Counted from the stretch's first letter, positions 10,001 through 17,969 are shown. The stretch: DNA of 59,367 bases from Spartobacteria bacterium (GCA_021324825.1 JAJPII010000012.1:1-59367); one strand, 5' to 3'. The notes: generated by a model not told the origin, from the letters alone. Made by a program: numbers and translations.

Positions 10001-10078
10001 TTTCCGCACATAACCGTGCGCCGCTCCGTTGAAGCCAATCGCAGTTGCTCCCTGAGCGCTTTCTGATATTGGATTTCC
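7077..10078 (+). CRISPR. CRISPR array: 41 complete 36-nt repeats, 41 spacers, and a truncated 42nd repeat
   Basis: The 36-nt repeat starts ATTTCCGCGC and ends CGTTGAAGC. Starts run 7077, 7149, 7222, 7295, 7370, 7442 and so on to 10000, with a period of 71-76 bp and spacers of 35-40 nt. Repeat bases 5-10 (CCGCGC) pair with 19-24 (GCGCGG) around an 8-nt loop, and the 3' GTTGAAGC would give the 8-nt crRNA handle. Variants are repeat 1 (C25 to T), repeat 22 at 8612 (G35 to A) and repeat 41 at 10000 (G9 to A and G23 to C, both breaking the stem). A final spacer (10036-10072) is followed by only ATTTCC before the insertion sequence. Spacers 2 and 16 are near-duplicates. Confidence 0.98.
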
Positions 10079-10093
10079 GGCCTCTTCGCTGTT

Positions 10094-11313
10094 TCAAGTG
10101 GGTGAAAGGGTAGGGAGGTTTAGTTCGAGTCGGCCGGCTTTGAGCAGCGCCATGAGACGGAAGTTACGGAATGAGCGAAAGCCGCGGGCCATGCGTTTGG
10201 CCAGTTGCAGGAGGCCGTTGATGGCTTCGATGACGCCGTTTGTGAGCCGTGTTTCCATGAAAACCACTATCCCCTCCCAATGCTCCATCACGCTGTCAGC
10301 CAGCCTGGCAAAGGGTTGGAGCCGGGCGCGTCGGGCGCGGGTCACCCACCACCGCAGCGCGGCGGGGTCTTCATCGGCCAGCACGTCCTGCAAGCTCTCC
10401 CGCAGCATCATCGCCCTGCCCAGCTTCGGGTATTGGTTGCAGAGCCGCTGCCGTAGCGCCAGTTGTTCCTGCGAGCGCGTCCAACTGTTCCGCGCAAGGC
10501 CCAGAGTCCGCCTGCAAGCTGCGCGCCTTCATGCCGCAACTCCTTTCGCACATCGTCCAGGGCTTTGCCGGCCATCTGCATGAGATGAAAGCGGTCAAAG
10601 ACAATGCGCCCCTTGGCAGGTGTTCGCGCACTCCTTTGCGGTAGGCCGGGCTCATATCCATGGAGACCAGTTCGATCTGCTCGGGCACTCCGTCATGGGC
10701 CCGCAGTTCCTCCACGAAGGCGGCCAGCGCAGCCCTTTCGCGGCCTTCGGCCATGAAAGGCAGCTCGCGGGTGTCCGCGTCCACTATGCTGGTGATGTAT
10801 TTATGTCCCCGCCGGGCGCTGGTCTCATCGAGCATGATGCGCCGCACTTTTGACCAATCCCGAAGGCGCTGAGCCTCTTCCACATAATGAGCCACTATGC
10901 GCCAAAGCCGCGTGTCCTCTTCGCCCAAGAGCCGGCCGGCTTCCACCACCGGCATCTCACCGCAAAGCAGCATCTTCCACGCTTCGAACATCAGGTGAAT
11001 CCGCTGCCTTTGCCGAGCCCACGGCACTTCCACCCTGGAGTACGGCCCCATCCGGTGTTTTAACCCGCGGCACCCGCGCCACCAACTCCGTCTGATACTG
11101 GAAAAAGTCCAGATGCCGCCGCTTCTTTTCCACCGTGTCATGCACCGCACAAAGCAGTTGATGCTCCGCGGCGCCAGGCGCGCAGAATTTGCTGCCGGTC
11201 TTAAAATCCAGCTTCAGCGTCAAGCGCCGCGCCTGCTGATCAAGCTGGCAATCGGTCACTTTCCATTCCGCTGTCAATTGCAAGGCGAGGGTGAAGAGGT
11301 CTTTGGCATCCAT
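10094..11313 (-). pseudogene. ISL3-family transposase, broken by several frameshifts
   Basis: Three overlapping minus-strand frames together give the order of an ISL3 transposase. The N-terminal part (from 11313) has KKRRHLDFFQYQTELVARVP but its zinc ribbon is scrambled. The middle part (about 11050 to 10610) has VEVPWARQRQRIHLMFEA, IMLDETSARRGHKYITSIVD and LVSMDMSPAYRKGVREHLP, covering the first catalytic aspartate regions. The C-terminal part (10411-10094) has METRLTNGVIEAINGLLQLA with the terminal catalytic region. Frame changes lie near 11050, 10610 and 10490. No intact product can be made, so movement would need a transposase supplied in trans. Confidence 0.85.
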
Positions 11314-11438
11314 CCTCCCACTTTGCCCTCAAACACCCCGCAGGCCAATCCAATCCCCACCGCAGATGCCCATGTTCCCCCTGGAGGAGGGGTTCGGGGA
11401 ACCGTGGTTCCCTGATCCTTCATTGGCTCGCGAAGCGA

Positions 11439-11467
11439 CCATTACCCACTCGAAATAGCGAGGAGCC
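11439..11467 (-). repeat. Right terminal inverted repeat of the ISL3-type element
   Basis: The complement of this segment matches the left end at 10079-10109 in most positions, sharing TCGCT, TTTC and AGTGGGT blocks in the same spacing. It is part of the 57-bp block that is repeated perfectly at 59311-59367. Confidence 0.75.
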
Positions 11468-11576
11468 AAAAAAAAGGGCCAGCAGTCCAAATGCATACCC
11501 GAGTCTTTCGACCCTGATCGCGGTCCTGCTGGCAATCTCACCATTCACCCCGGTGAGAGCAAAGTCAACACCCCAC

Positions 11577-12197
11577 GTGAGCCTTACTATTTCCTTTACG
11601 CTGCGGGACGACGTGACGCCGTTCGTCCACCGGGTGCGGACGGATATTCGCCCCAACCGCACCATGCACCGCTATATGGCGGACGAGGCGCGGGCTGAGG
11701 TGCGCTCGAATTTCGCGATCCTCGCGGGGGAGGAGCACAACGCCATGGGCGCGCCTTCCTCGGGGTTCTGGCAGCGGATGATCGACGGGACCGTGGCGCT
11801 CTCGACGGAGGAAGCCGCCATCGTGCGGATGCCTCGGGAGATCGCTCAGCGGTTCTACGGCGGTCCGATCTCGCCCATCGCGGGCAAATATCTGGCGATC
11901 CCCGCGCGGACGGAGGCTTACAACAAGTCGCCGCGGCAGTTCGACGATCTTCGATTCGTGCCGCTCGGGCCCGGCCGCGGGATGCTCGTGCAGCGGGCGC
12001 AGACGCAACTGACGCCGTTCAAGTCCGGGAAGCGGAAGGGGCAGATCAAGAGCGTCGAGGAGACGGGCGGCGGCGTGTTTTACTGGCTGGTCTCCGGCGT
12101 CACGCAGCGGCCCAATCCGCGCGTTCTGCCCGCCAATGAAGTCCTGGGCGCGGCGGCGCTCCGGGGCTTTGGAACCTACCTGCAAACTCTCGTATGA
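11577..12197 (+). CDS. Phage-like structural protein, uncertain family
   Basis: The 206-residue frame begins with GTG at 11577 (VSLTISFTLRDDVTPFVHRV) and stays open to 12197. A longer start at 11553 exists but its first residues look like non-coding sequence. The protein is basic, has no signal peptide or membrane segment, and ends VLGAAALRGFGTYLQTLV. Its size, its 4-bp ATGA overlap with another small gene, and its place between an insertion sequence and fragments suggest a prophage head-tail joining or minor tail gene. I do not recognise the family. It may be the last intact gene of a decayed prophage. Confidence 0.5.
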   Translation: MSLTISFTLRDDVTPFVHRVRTDIRPNRTMHRYMADEARAEVRSNFAILAGEEHNAMGAPSSGFWQRMIDGTVALSTEEAAIVRMPREIAQRFYGGPISPIAGKYLAIPARTEAYNKSPRQFDDLRFVPLGPGRGMLVQRAQTQLTPFKSGKRKGQIKSVEETGGGVFYWLVSGVTQRPNPRVLPANEVLGAAALRGFGTYLQTLV

Positions 12198-12660
12198 GCC
12201 CGCTCGAAATCTTCCAGCGCGATCTCGAAGGGCGCATCAAGGCCGCGGAGTATTTCACGGACAAGCCGGTGTTCGTTTACCGACCGCGCGAAAAGGAAGG
12301 GTTCGCCGCTCTGGACTCGAAGATCAACGCGGCGCTCGGGTCGATGGTGACGCAAGGGGGGCATTCGGGGATCGCGCTCTCTGTGTTCATGCCGGTGTCG
12401 GACATCCCGGAAGCGGACCCTTACGAGCCGGTGTTCGAGGTGAGCGGGATCGTGCGCGTCGCCGAGAATATCATCCAAAACATGAGCGCCGGCGGGACGC
12501 AGGCGAGCGCGGAGGACGTGGGTCTGCACGTCATCCTGCTGCTGCGCAATTTCACGGCGTTCGGGCTGTATAACACGGTCGCCTGCGCGAAGGACGCGAT
12601 GACGCCGCGCGGGGCGCTCGCGGACAACCCGAACGTGCTGACGGCCTGTATTACCCGTGG
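12194..12660 (+). pseudogene. Phage-like protein, C-terminus replaced after about residue 150
   Basis: Translation starts at ATG 12194, overlapping the stop of the previous gene by 4 bp (ATGA), which indicates an original operon. The first 150 or so residues (from MSPLEIFQRDLEGRIKAAEY) look like a genuine globular protein, perhaps a tail-terminator type. After VLTAC the frame degenerates into basic, non-globular sequence ending at 12838, while a different frame there becomes protein-like. I therefore read this as a truncated gene joined to a fragment of another. The boundary near 12650 is approximate. Confidence 0.45.
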
Positions 12661-12936
12661 CTCTACTTGCAGGCTGATTATGCATCCGCCAATGGAGGTG
12701 AATACGGCACCTACAATTCCGGCAAGACGATACAATTCGACGGGATTCCTCTGCGCATTGGCGGGTCGCAAGCGGGCGATGGGTCCGATCTCGTTCTGGG
12801 GATGTTATCGCTCACGAATTTTGGGAATACCGCGATGACGCTGGCAACGCCCCGATTTTCGACTCAACCACAGGAGACTACATCGGATAACCCCCACAAA
12901 CCATGGCACTACTCGACAGTAAACTACCCGTGCTGA
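12650..12936 (+). pseudogene. Fragment of a second phage-like gene
   Basis: In the frame that runs from about 12650 to the stop at 12936, translation gives LYYPWLYLQADYASANGG followed by DGIPLRIGGSQAGDGSDLVL. This is a plausible beta-rich structural protein without its own start region. It overlaps the degenerate tail of the preceding gene in another frame. The only internal ATG is at 12667. A deletion joining two phage genes would explain the arrangement. The family is not recognised. Confidence 0.35.
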
Positions 12937-13079
12937 AGGTCATCGACCGGATGCACTCACGGAATCTCCGTAATGACCGATTCAAACCGCCCGCGGGCGA
13001 CTTCAGTTCGGCAAGCGCATCGACAATCATCTCGAAGATGTCGTCCGCCCGATTGAGGAGAAATCGCTGGATCGTGTAG
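12903..13079 (+). CDS. Short ORF of 58 residues in prophage debris, doubtful
   Basis: ATG 12903 opens a 58-codon frame starting MALLDSKLPVLKVIDRMHSR and ending at TAG 13077-13079. It overlaps the 3' end of the upstream fragment. The N-terminal 28 residues look protein-like and the rest is low-complexity Ser/Arg. It could be the first piece of another phage gene cut short. No function can be assigned. Confidence 0.25.
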   Translation: MALLDSKLPVLKVIDRMHSRNLRNDRFKPPAGDFSSASASTIISKMSSARLRRNRWIV

Positions 13080-13686
13080 CCGCAGAGCTAAAAGGCAAAC
13101 CGTGTGTGTTGAAGGTATAGCTGCGGACTGCCTTGTCGCGCTCGCCGGTCACTGGCTCGTCGCTTCCCCGCATTTTTCCCACCGACAAGTCGTGCTTGCA
13201 TGGAATCCATGCACGCTTCGGCTGCGCGATGCCGCTGAGCAACTCTGCAGGTCTCACCGAGAATCTCCAATTCTAATTTGGAGGATCCTTTTCGGCTTCG
13301 GAATGGTAGCCCGTGAGGATTATGCCCCCCCCGACTCCTGAGTGTAGGTCAGGCGCGTTGCTATTACACCGACGGGCACGTTTCGATGTCTGTTTCGAAA
13401 CTGGCTCCCGAGCGTGGCTCCGCATCACAGATGAGCGAAGCGAGACAGACTGTGCGAAGCACAGCCCGAAGGGTGAGCGTGGCGAATCGATCTCCTGGTT
13501 CAAAGACAGGCATCCTGCTGTTGGACGATTCGGGATTTTACTGGTGCGCCGGGACGGTTCCGCTCCGTTTGCCTCGTCAGTGTCGGTGAGGCGATCTGCT
13601 ATTGATCTAGACTAGACTAGCGGCGCTTGGCGCCGCAGCCCGGATTTGCATCGGGACTCTCCGCGCTTTGGACGCGGCGCCGTCTG

Positions 13687-13707
13687 AGGCGGCTGTGCCA
13701 GCCGCCT
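13687..13707. repeat. Dispersed palindrome, copy 1
   Basis: AGGCGGCT, a 5-nt loop GTGCC, and AGCCGCCT form an 8-bp perfect stem. Related copies occur at 13754, 29509 and 50093. This copy is in inverted orientation relative to the others (loop GTGCC instead of GGCAC). Confidence 0.7.
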
Positions 13708-13753
13708 AATAAAACGCGGAACCGCATGGCGCTTTGGCATTGCTTCCCGCCCC

Positions 13754-13774
13754 AGGCGGCTGGCACAGTCGCCT
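13754..13774. repeat. Dispersed palindrome, copy 2
   Basis: AGGCGGCT-GGCAC-AGTCGCCT, followed by CTACAA, has one mismatch in the stem. The CTACAA tail is shared with the copy at 50093, so the conserved unit is longer than the hairpin. Confidence 0.7.
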
Positions 13775-13970
13775 CTACAACCCTTCTGCGTTCCATGCGA
13801 ATTCACGCTATATGTTTCCACCACAGGTTTCAAAAGGTTCGAATTCCCCCTCAATGCGTTTCTATTACCATGCACTTACGCATCTATATGTTGGTAAACC
13901 TTAGTATAATACGCGCCAACGAGGCGGAGAGTCGGCGCCGAGGCGGCGGAAGGGAATAGGAGGTTGGCGG

Positions 13971-14636
13971 ATGGGCGAGCATCCTATCAGTGTGGTCTCG
14001 GCCAGGAGATTTTTTGTTATTGCGGCGATTCTGCTGGCGCTGGGCGTGGTCGTGGTGATCCGGCATGGCGTCAGGAAGAGGAGGAGTGTTGTTGTGAGGG
14101 AGCGCGTTGCCGATGTCTTTCGGGGCAAATTTCGCTGTACGCTGTATTACACGCCTCGCGAGGCCGGATTTACGGCAGGCGACGGGTTCGATGTGACGCC
14201 GGAAACGCGGGTGGGCTTGAAGGGCGGGAGGTTTCCCAAGGACTTTCTGCTCGCGGTGGAAAAGGAGGGCTTCGGTTTGCTCGACAAGCCGTATAACGGG
14301 AAGCGGTATATCCGGTATTACGGCGGTTCATGGGGGTTCGCGGAGCAGCCGCTGGACACCAGGCAACGGCCGCTGGTGGCGAAATCCTCCTGCGCGGTTT
14401 CGGGGAAGCAAAAGTTCCTCGCGCTGGAATCCAGGTTGCAGATCACCGCGGCGAATGCGCCTCGCGACTTCGAGCAACTGAGGTGGAGGGTGGCCGATAC
14501 GGGGGGCGGACTGGAGGAAACGCAGATCGACCTCTATTGGGGGGAGGATGATCCGCTCGGGCCGAAAAAGAGGATGTCGCACCCAAGGAGCGCGCCTTTC
14601 GATCTCGCGGAGACGACGGTCAGCGTCTTGCGGTGA
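13971..14636 (+). CDS. Membrane-anchored protein with a 3D-type (MltA-like) domain
   Basis: The 221-residue protein has one N-terminal membrane segment (FFVIAAILLALGVVVVI, residues about 14-30) followed by a basic stop-transfer stretch, so the rest should lie in the periplasm. The C-terminal half contains LRWRVADTGGGLEETQIDLYWG, which matches the 3D domain (Asp-Thr-Gly ... Asp-Leu-Tyr) of MltA and resuscitation factor-type proteins acting on peptidoglycan. The N-terminal half begins CTLYYTPREAGF. A strong AGGAGG ribosome site precedes the ATG. It converges on the thioesterase gene. A role in cell wall turnover is inferred from the domain, and I see no separate catalytic domain. Confidence 0.6.
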   Translation: MGEHPISVVSARRFFVIAAILLALGVVVVIRHGVRKRRSVVVRERVADVFRGKFRCTLYYTPREAGFTAGDGFDVTPETRVGLKGGRFPKDFLLAVEKEGFGLLDKPYNGKRYIRYYGGSWGFAEQPLDTRQRPLVAKSSCAVSGKQKFLALESRLQITAANAPRDFEQLRWRVADTGGGLEETQIDLYWGEDDPLGPKKRMSHPRSAPFDLAETTVSVLR

Positions 14637-14639
14637 TCG

Positions 14640-15044
14640 TTATTCCTCGAATTTCAGGTTGCCTCCGAGGCGCATCGGTTTGCCAGCGGGCATCTGGATC
14701 AAGGCGAGGAGCTGGCGGCATTCCACGATCAACGCGCCGTCGTCGGGGCGTTTGATGTGGAAGGCGCACCAGAAGCGGGCGCGTTCCACTTTGTCGACCC
14801 AGCCTTCCACGACGAGTTTGTCGGGGAAGCGCGCGGGGCGGCGGTAGTCGATCTCCGTGCGGGCTACGACGGGGTATTGCTGGCTTACCGCCATTTCGGC
14901 GAGGCCCATCCCGAGTTTCTCGGCGAGGAGGGTTCGGGCCGTCTCGATGAAACGGAGGTAGGCGATGTTGTTCACGACGCCCGCCAGGTCGGTGTCGAAG
15001 AACATGACCTGGATTTCGATCCGGATGCGCGTGGGATGGGTCAT
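14640..15044 (-). CDS. Acyl-CoA thioesterase, 4HBT (YbgC-like) family
   Basis: The 134-residue hot-dog fold protein shows MFFDTDLAGVVNNIAYLRFIE, the Asp-Thr-Asp...Gly-Val-Val active-site region of YbgC-type thioesterases (normally Y-x-D-T-D-x-x-G-V-V). YbgC genes are usually the first gene of tol-pal clusters, and here the gene lies beside one but on the opposite strand. ATG 15044 overlaps the stop of the upstream minus-strand gene (ATGA), which supports this start over the longer frame beginning at 15140. It probably hydrolyses short acyl-CoA or acyl-ACP in phospholipid metabolism. Confidence 0.82.
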   Translation of the reverse strand: MTHPTRIRIEIQVMFFDTDLAGVVNNIAYLRFIETARTLLAEKLGMGLAEMAVSQQYPVVARTEIDYRRPARFPDKLVVEGWVDKVERARFWCAFHIKRPDDGALIVECRQLLALIQMPAGKPMRLGGNLKFEE

Positions 15045-15835
15045 TGGTCGATTTTTAATCCGGCGGTTGCGGCCAGGCGAATCAATTGCGCGGGGGTTAT
15101 ATGGACCACGTCGCCGCTTTGTTCCGGGGTGGGCTGCCATGCGGCGGGGGGGAGCGCGGAGACGAAGTCGAGTTTTTTGACAAGGATGGCGGCGTGCCAG
15201 CCGGGCTTGGAGAGGTCGAGCTTCGCGGGTTTGTAATTCGGGCGGATCCAGAGGCGCGCGGACCAGTCCTGCACCTTCAGGCCCGCGGCCAGTTGGGGCA
15301 GGAGGGTGACGTCGAGGATGGTGCAGGTTTCGCCGTCCACGGCTTCGTCGCCGGCGTCGCGCACCTGGAAGACGATGGGGAGGAAGACGAGCTGTTTCTG
15401 CGGGATCGGCAGGACGATGTTGTTCAAGACGTAGTTCGCCTGTTCGTCGGCGGGCGGTTCGGAGTTGAGCATCGCCGCGATTTGCGCGCCGGGGCAGGCC
15501 CAGAGGTCTTTTCCGTTCCGGCAGGCGGTGATCTGCCGGCCAAGGATGGGGCCGCCGCTGACGAGGAGTTTATCCGGCGTCTGGAGGGCAAGGCGGAAGG
15601 CTGCTCCGGGTGGTACGGCGCCGTTGCCGGTCATCTCGGCCACGGCGAGGTCGGCGAGGACGGCTCGATGGATGACGCCGCTCTCGCGGGCGAAGAGTTT
15701 CTCAAAGGGGATGAGCGCCTTGGACAGGACATCGTAGGGGTTCTCACGCGCGGAAAGCGCCGCGGAGGAAAGGAGGAGGCACGCGCAGGCCAGGCGGAGG
15801 ACGCTCAAGGGAAGTTTGCGTTTGGTGCGAACCAC
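15041..15835 (-). CDS. Exported protein of unknown function, possibly LolA-like
   Basis: The likely start is GTG at 15833-15835, giving a 264-residue protein with a basic N-terminus and a hydrophobic core (LSVLRLACACLLLSSAALSA) typical of a signal peptide. A longer frame to 15919 would add non-signal residues and overlap tolQ/exbB. The mature part contains FRLALQTPDKLLVSGG and LWIRPNYKPAKLDLSKPGW, which suggests a beta-sheet lipid- or lipoprotein-binding fold like LolA. The similarity is weak. It is divergent from the Tol genes and translationally coupled to the thioesterase, consistent with an envelope role. Confidence 0.5.
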   Translation of the reverse strand: MVRTKRKLPLSVLRLACACLLLSSAALSARENPYDVLSKALIPFEKLFARESGVIHRAVLADLAVAEMTGNGAVPPGAAFRLALQTPDKLLVSGGPILGRQITACRNGKDLWACPGAQIAAMLNSEPPADEQANYVLNNIVLPIPQKQLVFLPIVFQVRDAGDEAVDGETCTILDVTLLPQLAAGLKVQDWSARLWIRPNYKPAKLDLSKPGWHAAILVKKLDFVSALPPAAWQPTPEQSGDVVHITPAQLIRLAATAGLKIDQ

Positions 15836-15882
15836 ATTATTACTAGTCTCTTGATCCTGGGTAACCAAACACCGTTTCGCGC

Positions 15883-16647
15883 ATGACGCCACTGAGTTTT
15901 CCCATGCTCCTCGCGGCAAGCGGTCTTGTCTTCGCGTTCCATGAATCGACGCTGGCGGGGAAGATGGTTCTCGTGGCGCTGTTTCTCGGCTCGATTTTCA
16001 GTTGGTCGGTGATGATAACGAAGATTCGGGTAATCCAGCTCGCGAAGAAGCAGTCGCGGGTTTTCCTGGAGCGGTTCCGCGCGGACAGGCAGCCGCTGCG
16101 CCTTTACGAGAGCCAGTTGCGGTTTAGCGGCACGCCGATTTTCAGCGTTTACAAGGCGGGCTGCCGGGAGTTGACCTTCCACCTGCTCGGTTCGCACGAG
16201 GTGGATGAGACGTTCCGCGCCAGGCTTGAGGACGCGCGCAAGATCCTCCCCGCGCAGATGAAGGCGGTGAACACCGTCATGGAGCGCGCGGTGGGCGAGA
16301 GCGCGTTGAAACTGGAGTCGCAGATGATCCTCCTGGCGACGGCGGTGAGCGGCGCGCCGTTCCTGGGATTGCTCGGCACGGTCTGGGGGGTTATGGACAC
16401 CTTCGGCGGCATCGCGACCGCCGGTTCCGCGAACCTCGCGGCGATGGCGCCCGGCGTTTCCGCTTCGCTCATCACGACGGTCACGGGGCTGCTCGTGGCG
16501 ATCCCCGCCATGTTCGGCTACAACTTCCTCGTCACGAGCATCCGCGGCATCATCCTGGAGATGGATAACTTCGCCGCGGAACTCGCTTCGGATTTCGAAC
16601 ACAAATACGTCGACCATGGCGTGCGCCCGGCGCTCGCCCGGCGCTGA
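15883..16647 (+). CDS. tolQ: TolQ/ExbB/MotA family proton channel protein
   Basis: The 254-residue inner-membrane protein has three hydrophobic segments: one near the N-terminus (residues 30-50) and a pair in the C-terminal half around LGTVWGVMDTFGGIAT and TVTGLLVAIPAMFGYNFLV. GTVWGVM and the TGLLVAIPA helix are the signature of the TolQ/ExbB channel. With ExbD/TolR it uses the proton gradient to drive TolA or TonB. It heads the operon tolQ-exbD-tonB/tolA-like-tolB-pal, so the Tol role is more likely than iron uptake. Spacing to the next gene is 5 bp. Confidence 0.9.
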   Translation: MTPLSFPMLLAASGLVFAFHESTLAGKMVLVALFLGSIFSWSVMITKIRVIQLAKKQSRVFLERFRADRQPLRLYESQLRFSGTPIFSVYKAGCRELTFHLLGSHEVDETFRARLEDARKILPAQMKAVNTVMERAVGESALKLESQMILLATAVSGAPFLGLLGTVWGVMDTFGGIATAGSANLAAMAPGVSASLITTVTGLLVAIPAMFGYNFLVTSIRGIILEMDNFAAELASDFEHKYVDHGVRPALARR

Positions 16648-16652
16648 AGGGG

Positions 16653-17069
16653 ATGAGGCGCTATTCCAAGAAGGAAGGTTTTTCGACGCTCTCGGAGATC
16701 AATGTCACTCCGCTGCTCGACCTCGCCTTCGTCCTGCTCATCATTTTCATGATAACGACGCCGCTCATGGACAAGAGCGTCGACCTGGTCATCCCCACCA
16801 GCGAAGCGGCGAAGAACGCGGTGAATCCGGACCTTGTCCAAACGGTGTCGGTCAATCGCGAGGACGTCGTCAAGCTGAACGGCGAACAAGTCACCCTGGA
16901 TCAGCTCGAGGCGAAGCTCGTCGCCATGCAGCGGGCGAATGCGGGCGTCGCCGTCGTCATCCGGTCGCACAAGGAATTGCCCGTCCAGAAGCTGGTCGAT
17001 GTGATGAACGCGCTGGAACGGGCGCGCATCACGAAGGTCGGCGTGGTGACGAATCCCGACGCCGAGTGA
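16653..17069 (+). CDS. tolR: TolR/ExbD family biopolymer transport protein
   Basis: The 138-residue protein begins with a short cytoplasmic tail, then NVTPLLDLAFVLLIIFMITT. The transmembrane helix carries the proton-accepting Asp (LLDLAFVLL) that defines ExbD/TolR. The rest is a periplasmic domain ending in VMNALERARITKVGVVT, which fits the family. It partners the upstream TolQ/ExbB protein. The operon with tolB and pal favours the Tol function. Confidence 0.9.
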   Translation: MRRYSKKEGFSTLSEINVTPLLDLAFVLLIIFMITTPLMDKSVDLVIPTSEAAKNAVNPDLVQTVSVNREDVVKLNGEQVTLDQLEAKLVAMQRANAGVAVVIRSHKELPVQKLVDVMNALERARITKVGVVTNPDAE

Positions 17070-17075
17070 CCCGCG

Positions 17076-17969
17076 ATGGACGGTTCCTTTAGGAGAAACC
17101 TGCTCCTGGTGGCCGGAGCGCACCTTTTGGCGGTGGCCTTGTTCTTCCTGTTTGAAAAGCGCGAGCCGCACAAGCGCGAGGATGTGATGTGGATGGACGA
17201 GGGCGGCGCGGCAGCCGCAGCCGCCGCGAGCGCCCCCGAACAGGCGCGGAGCGAGGAGACGCCCGAGCCAACGCCCATGGAATCGCCATCCATGCAGAGC
17301 CCGGCGCCGAGCGAGATCGTCCTGCCGGGCGCCTCGCCGCCGGCCACGCCCACTCCGGCGCCGACCCCCACGCCAAAGGCGACTCCGAAGCCGACTCCAA
17401 AACCCTCGCCGAAGCCGAGTCCAAAACCGAAGCCCTCGCCAACGGCAAAACCGAAAAGGAAGCCCACGCCGCGCGCTTCCCCGAAGCCGAGCGCGAAAAA
17501 GAGACCTTCGCCGAAACCGAAACCCTCCGCTTCCGAGGACGATGGCGGGGGCGATGACGACACAGGCGCAACGCCCGCCAAAACGACGGCGAAGACCGGC
17601 AAGAAACCCGGGACTTCCAGCGAGGGAACGGGCGCCGGCAAACCGGGCGGGCATGCGGGCGGCGGGAGCATGGCGACGGATTTCGGCTGGTATATCGCGA
17701 TGATCCACGACCGTTTCTACAGCCAGTGGGAGCAGCCGCAATCCATCGTTAATTCGAATGAAAAATTCTCCGCCCTCGTCAAAATCCGCATTGAAAAAGA
17801 CGGCAGGGTTTCGGACGTTAGCCTCGCCAAATCCTCCGGCAACACGATAATGGATGACTCCGTGATGGCCGCCGCCCGGCGCGTGACGCAGATCGAAGCG
17901 CTGCCGCAGGGCCTCGGGGATGACTTCTACGAAATAAAAATCAACTTCGAACTGACCCAGAGCCAATGA
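17076..17969 (+). CDS. TonB/TolA-like energy transducer with a Pro-Lys-rich spacer
   Basis: The 297-residue protein has a single N-terminal membrane anchor (NLLLVAGAHLLAVALFFLF) and a long periplasmic spacer (about residues 60-185) of Pro-Lys/Pro-Thr/Pro-Ser repeats. A folded C-terminal domain contains FSALVKIRIEKDGRVSDVSL and ends in KINFELTQSQ. Such a layout spans the periplasm and links the TolQR motor to an outer-membrane partner. TolA and TonB cannot be separated by eye, but the gene order before tolB-pal makes it the TolA equivalent. Its stop overlaps the tolB ATG by 4 bp. Confidence 0.82.
   Translation: MDGSFRRNLLLVAGAHLLAVALFFLFEKREPHKREDVMWMDEGGAAAAAAASAPEQARSEETPEPTPMESPSMQSPAPSEIVLPGASPPATPTPAPTPTPKATPKPTPKPSPKPSPKPKPSPTAKPKRKPTPRASPKPSAKKRPSPKPKPSASEDDGGGDDDTGATPAKTTAKTGKKPGTSSEGTGAGKPGGHAGGGSMATDFGWYIAMIHDRFYSQWEQPQSIVNSNEKFSALVKIRIEKDGRVSDVSLAKSSGNTIMDDSVMAAARRVTQIEALPQGLGDDFYEIKINFELTQSQ

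Larger units (their letters stand above)
10079..11467 (-). mobile_element. Degenerate ISL3-family insertion sequence
   Basis: The element spans about 1389 bp. Its ends are imperfect inverted repeats: 10079-10109 reads GGCCTCTTCGCTGTTTCAAG on plus, and the complement of 11439-11467 reads GGCTCCTCGCTATTTCGAG. Between them lies a broken ISL3-type transposase. The left end cuts a CRISPR repeat after ATTTCC. The base assignment is ambiguous by one G. ISL3 elements normally make 8-bp target duplications, but the left flank is GGATTTCC and the right flank is a run of eight A, so no duplication is present. The last 57 bp (11411-11467) occur again, inverted, at the right edge of the window. Confidence 0.8.
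13080..13970. other. Non-coding debris without a convincing gene
   Basis: No reading frame on either strand here has coding character. The stretch contains short repeated words such as GAAGCGAGACAG/GCGAAGCACAG and two copies of the dispersed palindrome (13687-13707 and 13754-13774). Near 13900 it is AT-richer, probably the promoter region of the gene at 13971. An AGGAGG ribosome site lies at 13958-13963, 7 bp before that ATG. Confidence 0.6.

Noticed and set aside
6949..10097. Many long minus- and plus-strand frames across the array with repeated words such as FNGAAHGYARK, QRSRARLCAE and FPRITVRGSVEA
   Set aside because: They are translations of the 36-nt CRISPR repeat with spacers between them, not proteins.
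10071..11475. A target-site duplication around the insertion sequence
   Set aside because: The two flanks (GGATTTCC and AAAAAAAA) do not match.
7113..12936. Self-targeting spacers against the adjacent phage remnant
   Set aside because: By eye no spacer matched the remnant. A computed search is needed before any claim.
13612..13875. An 87-residue minus-strand frame over the palindromes
   Set aside because: Its middle is the translation of the dispersed palindrome (RRLAQPPQTA) and no family motif appears.
16901..17671. A minus-strand frame rich in Gly and Phe opposite the TonB/TolA-like spacer
   Set aside because: It is the antisense of a Pro-Lys repeat and has no recognisable domain.
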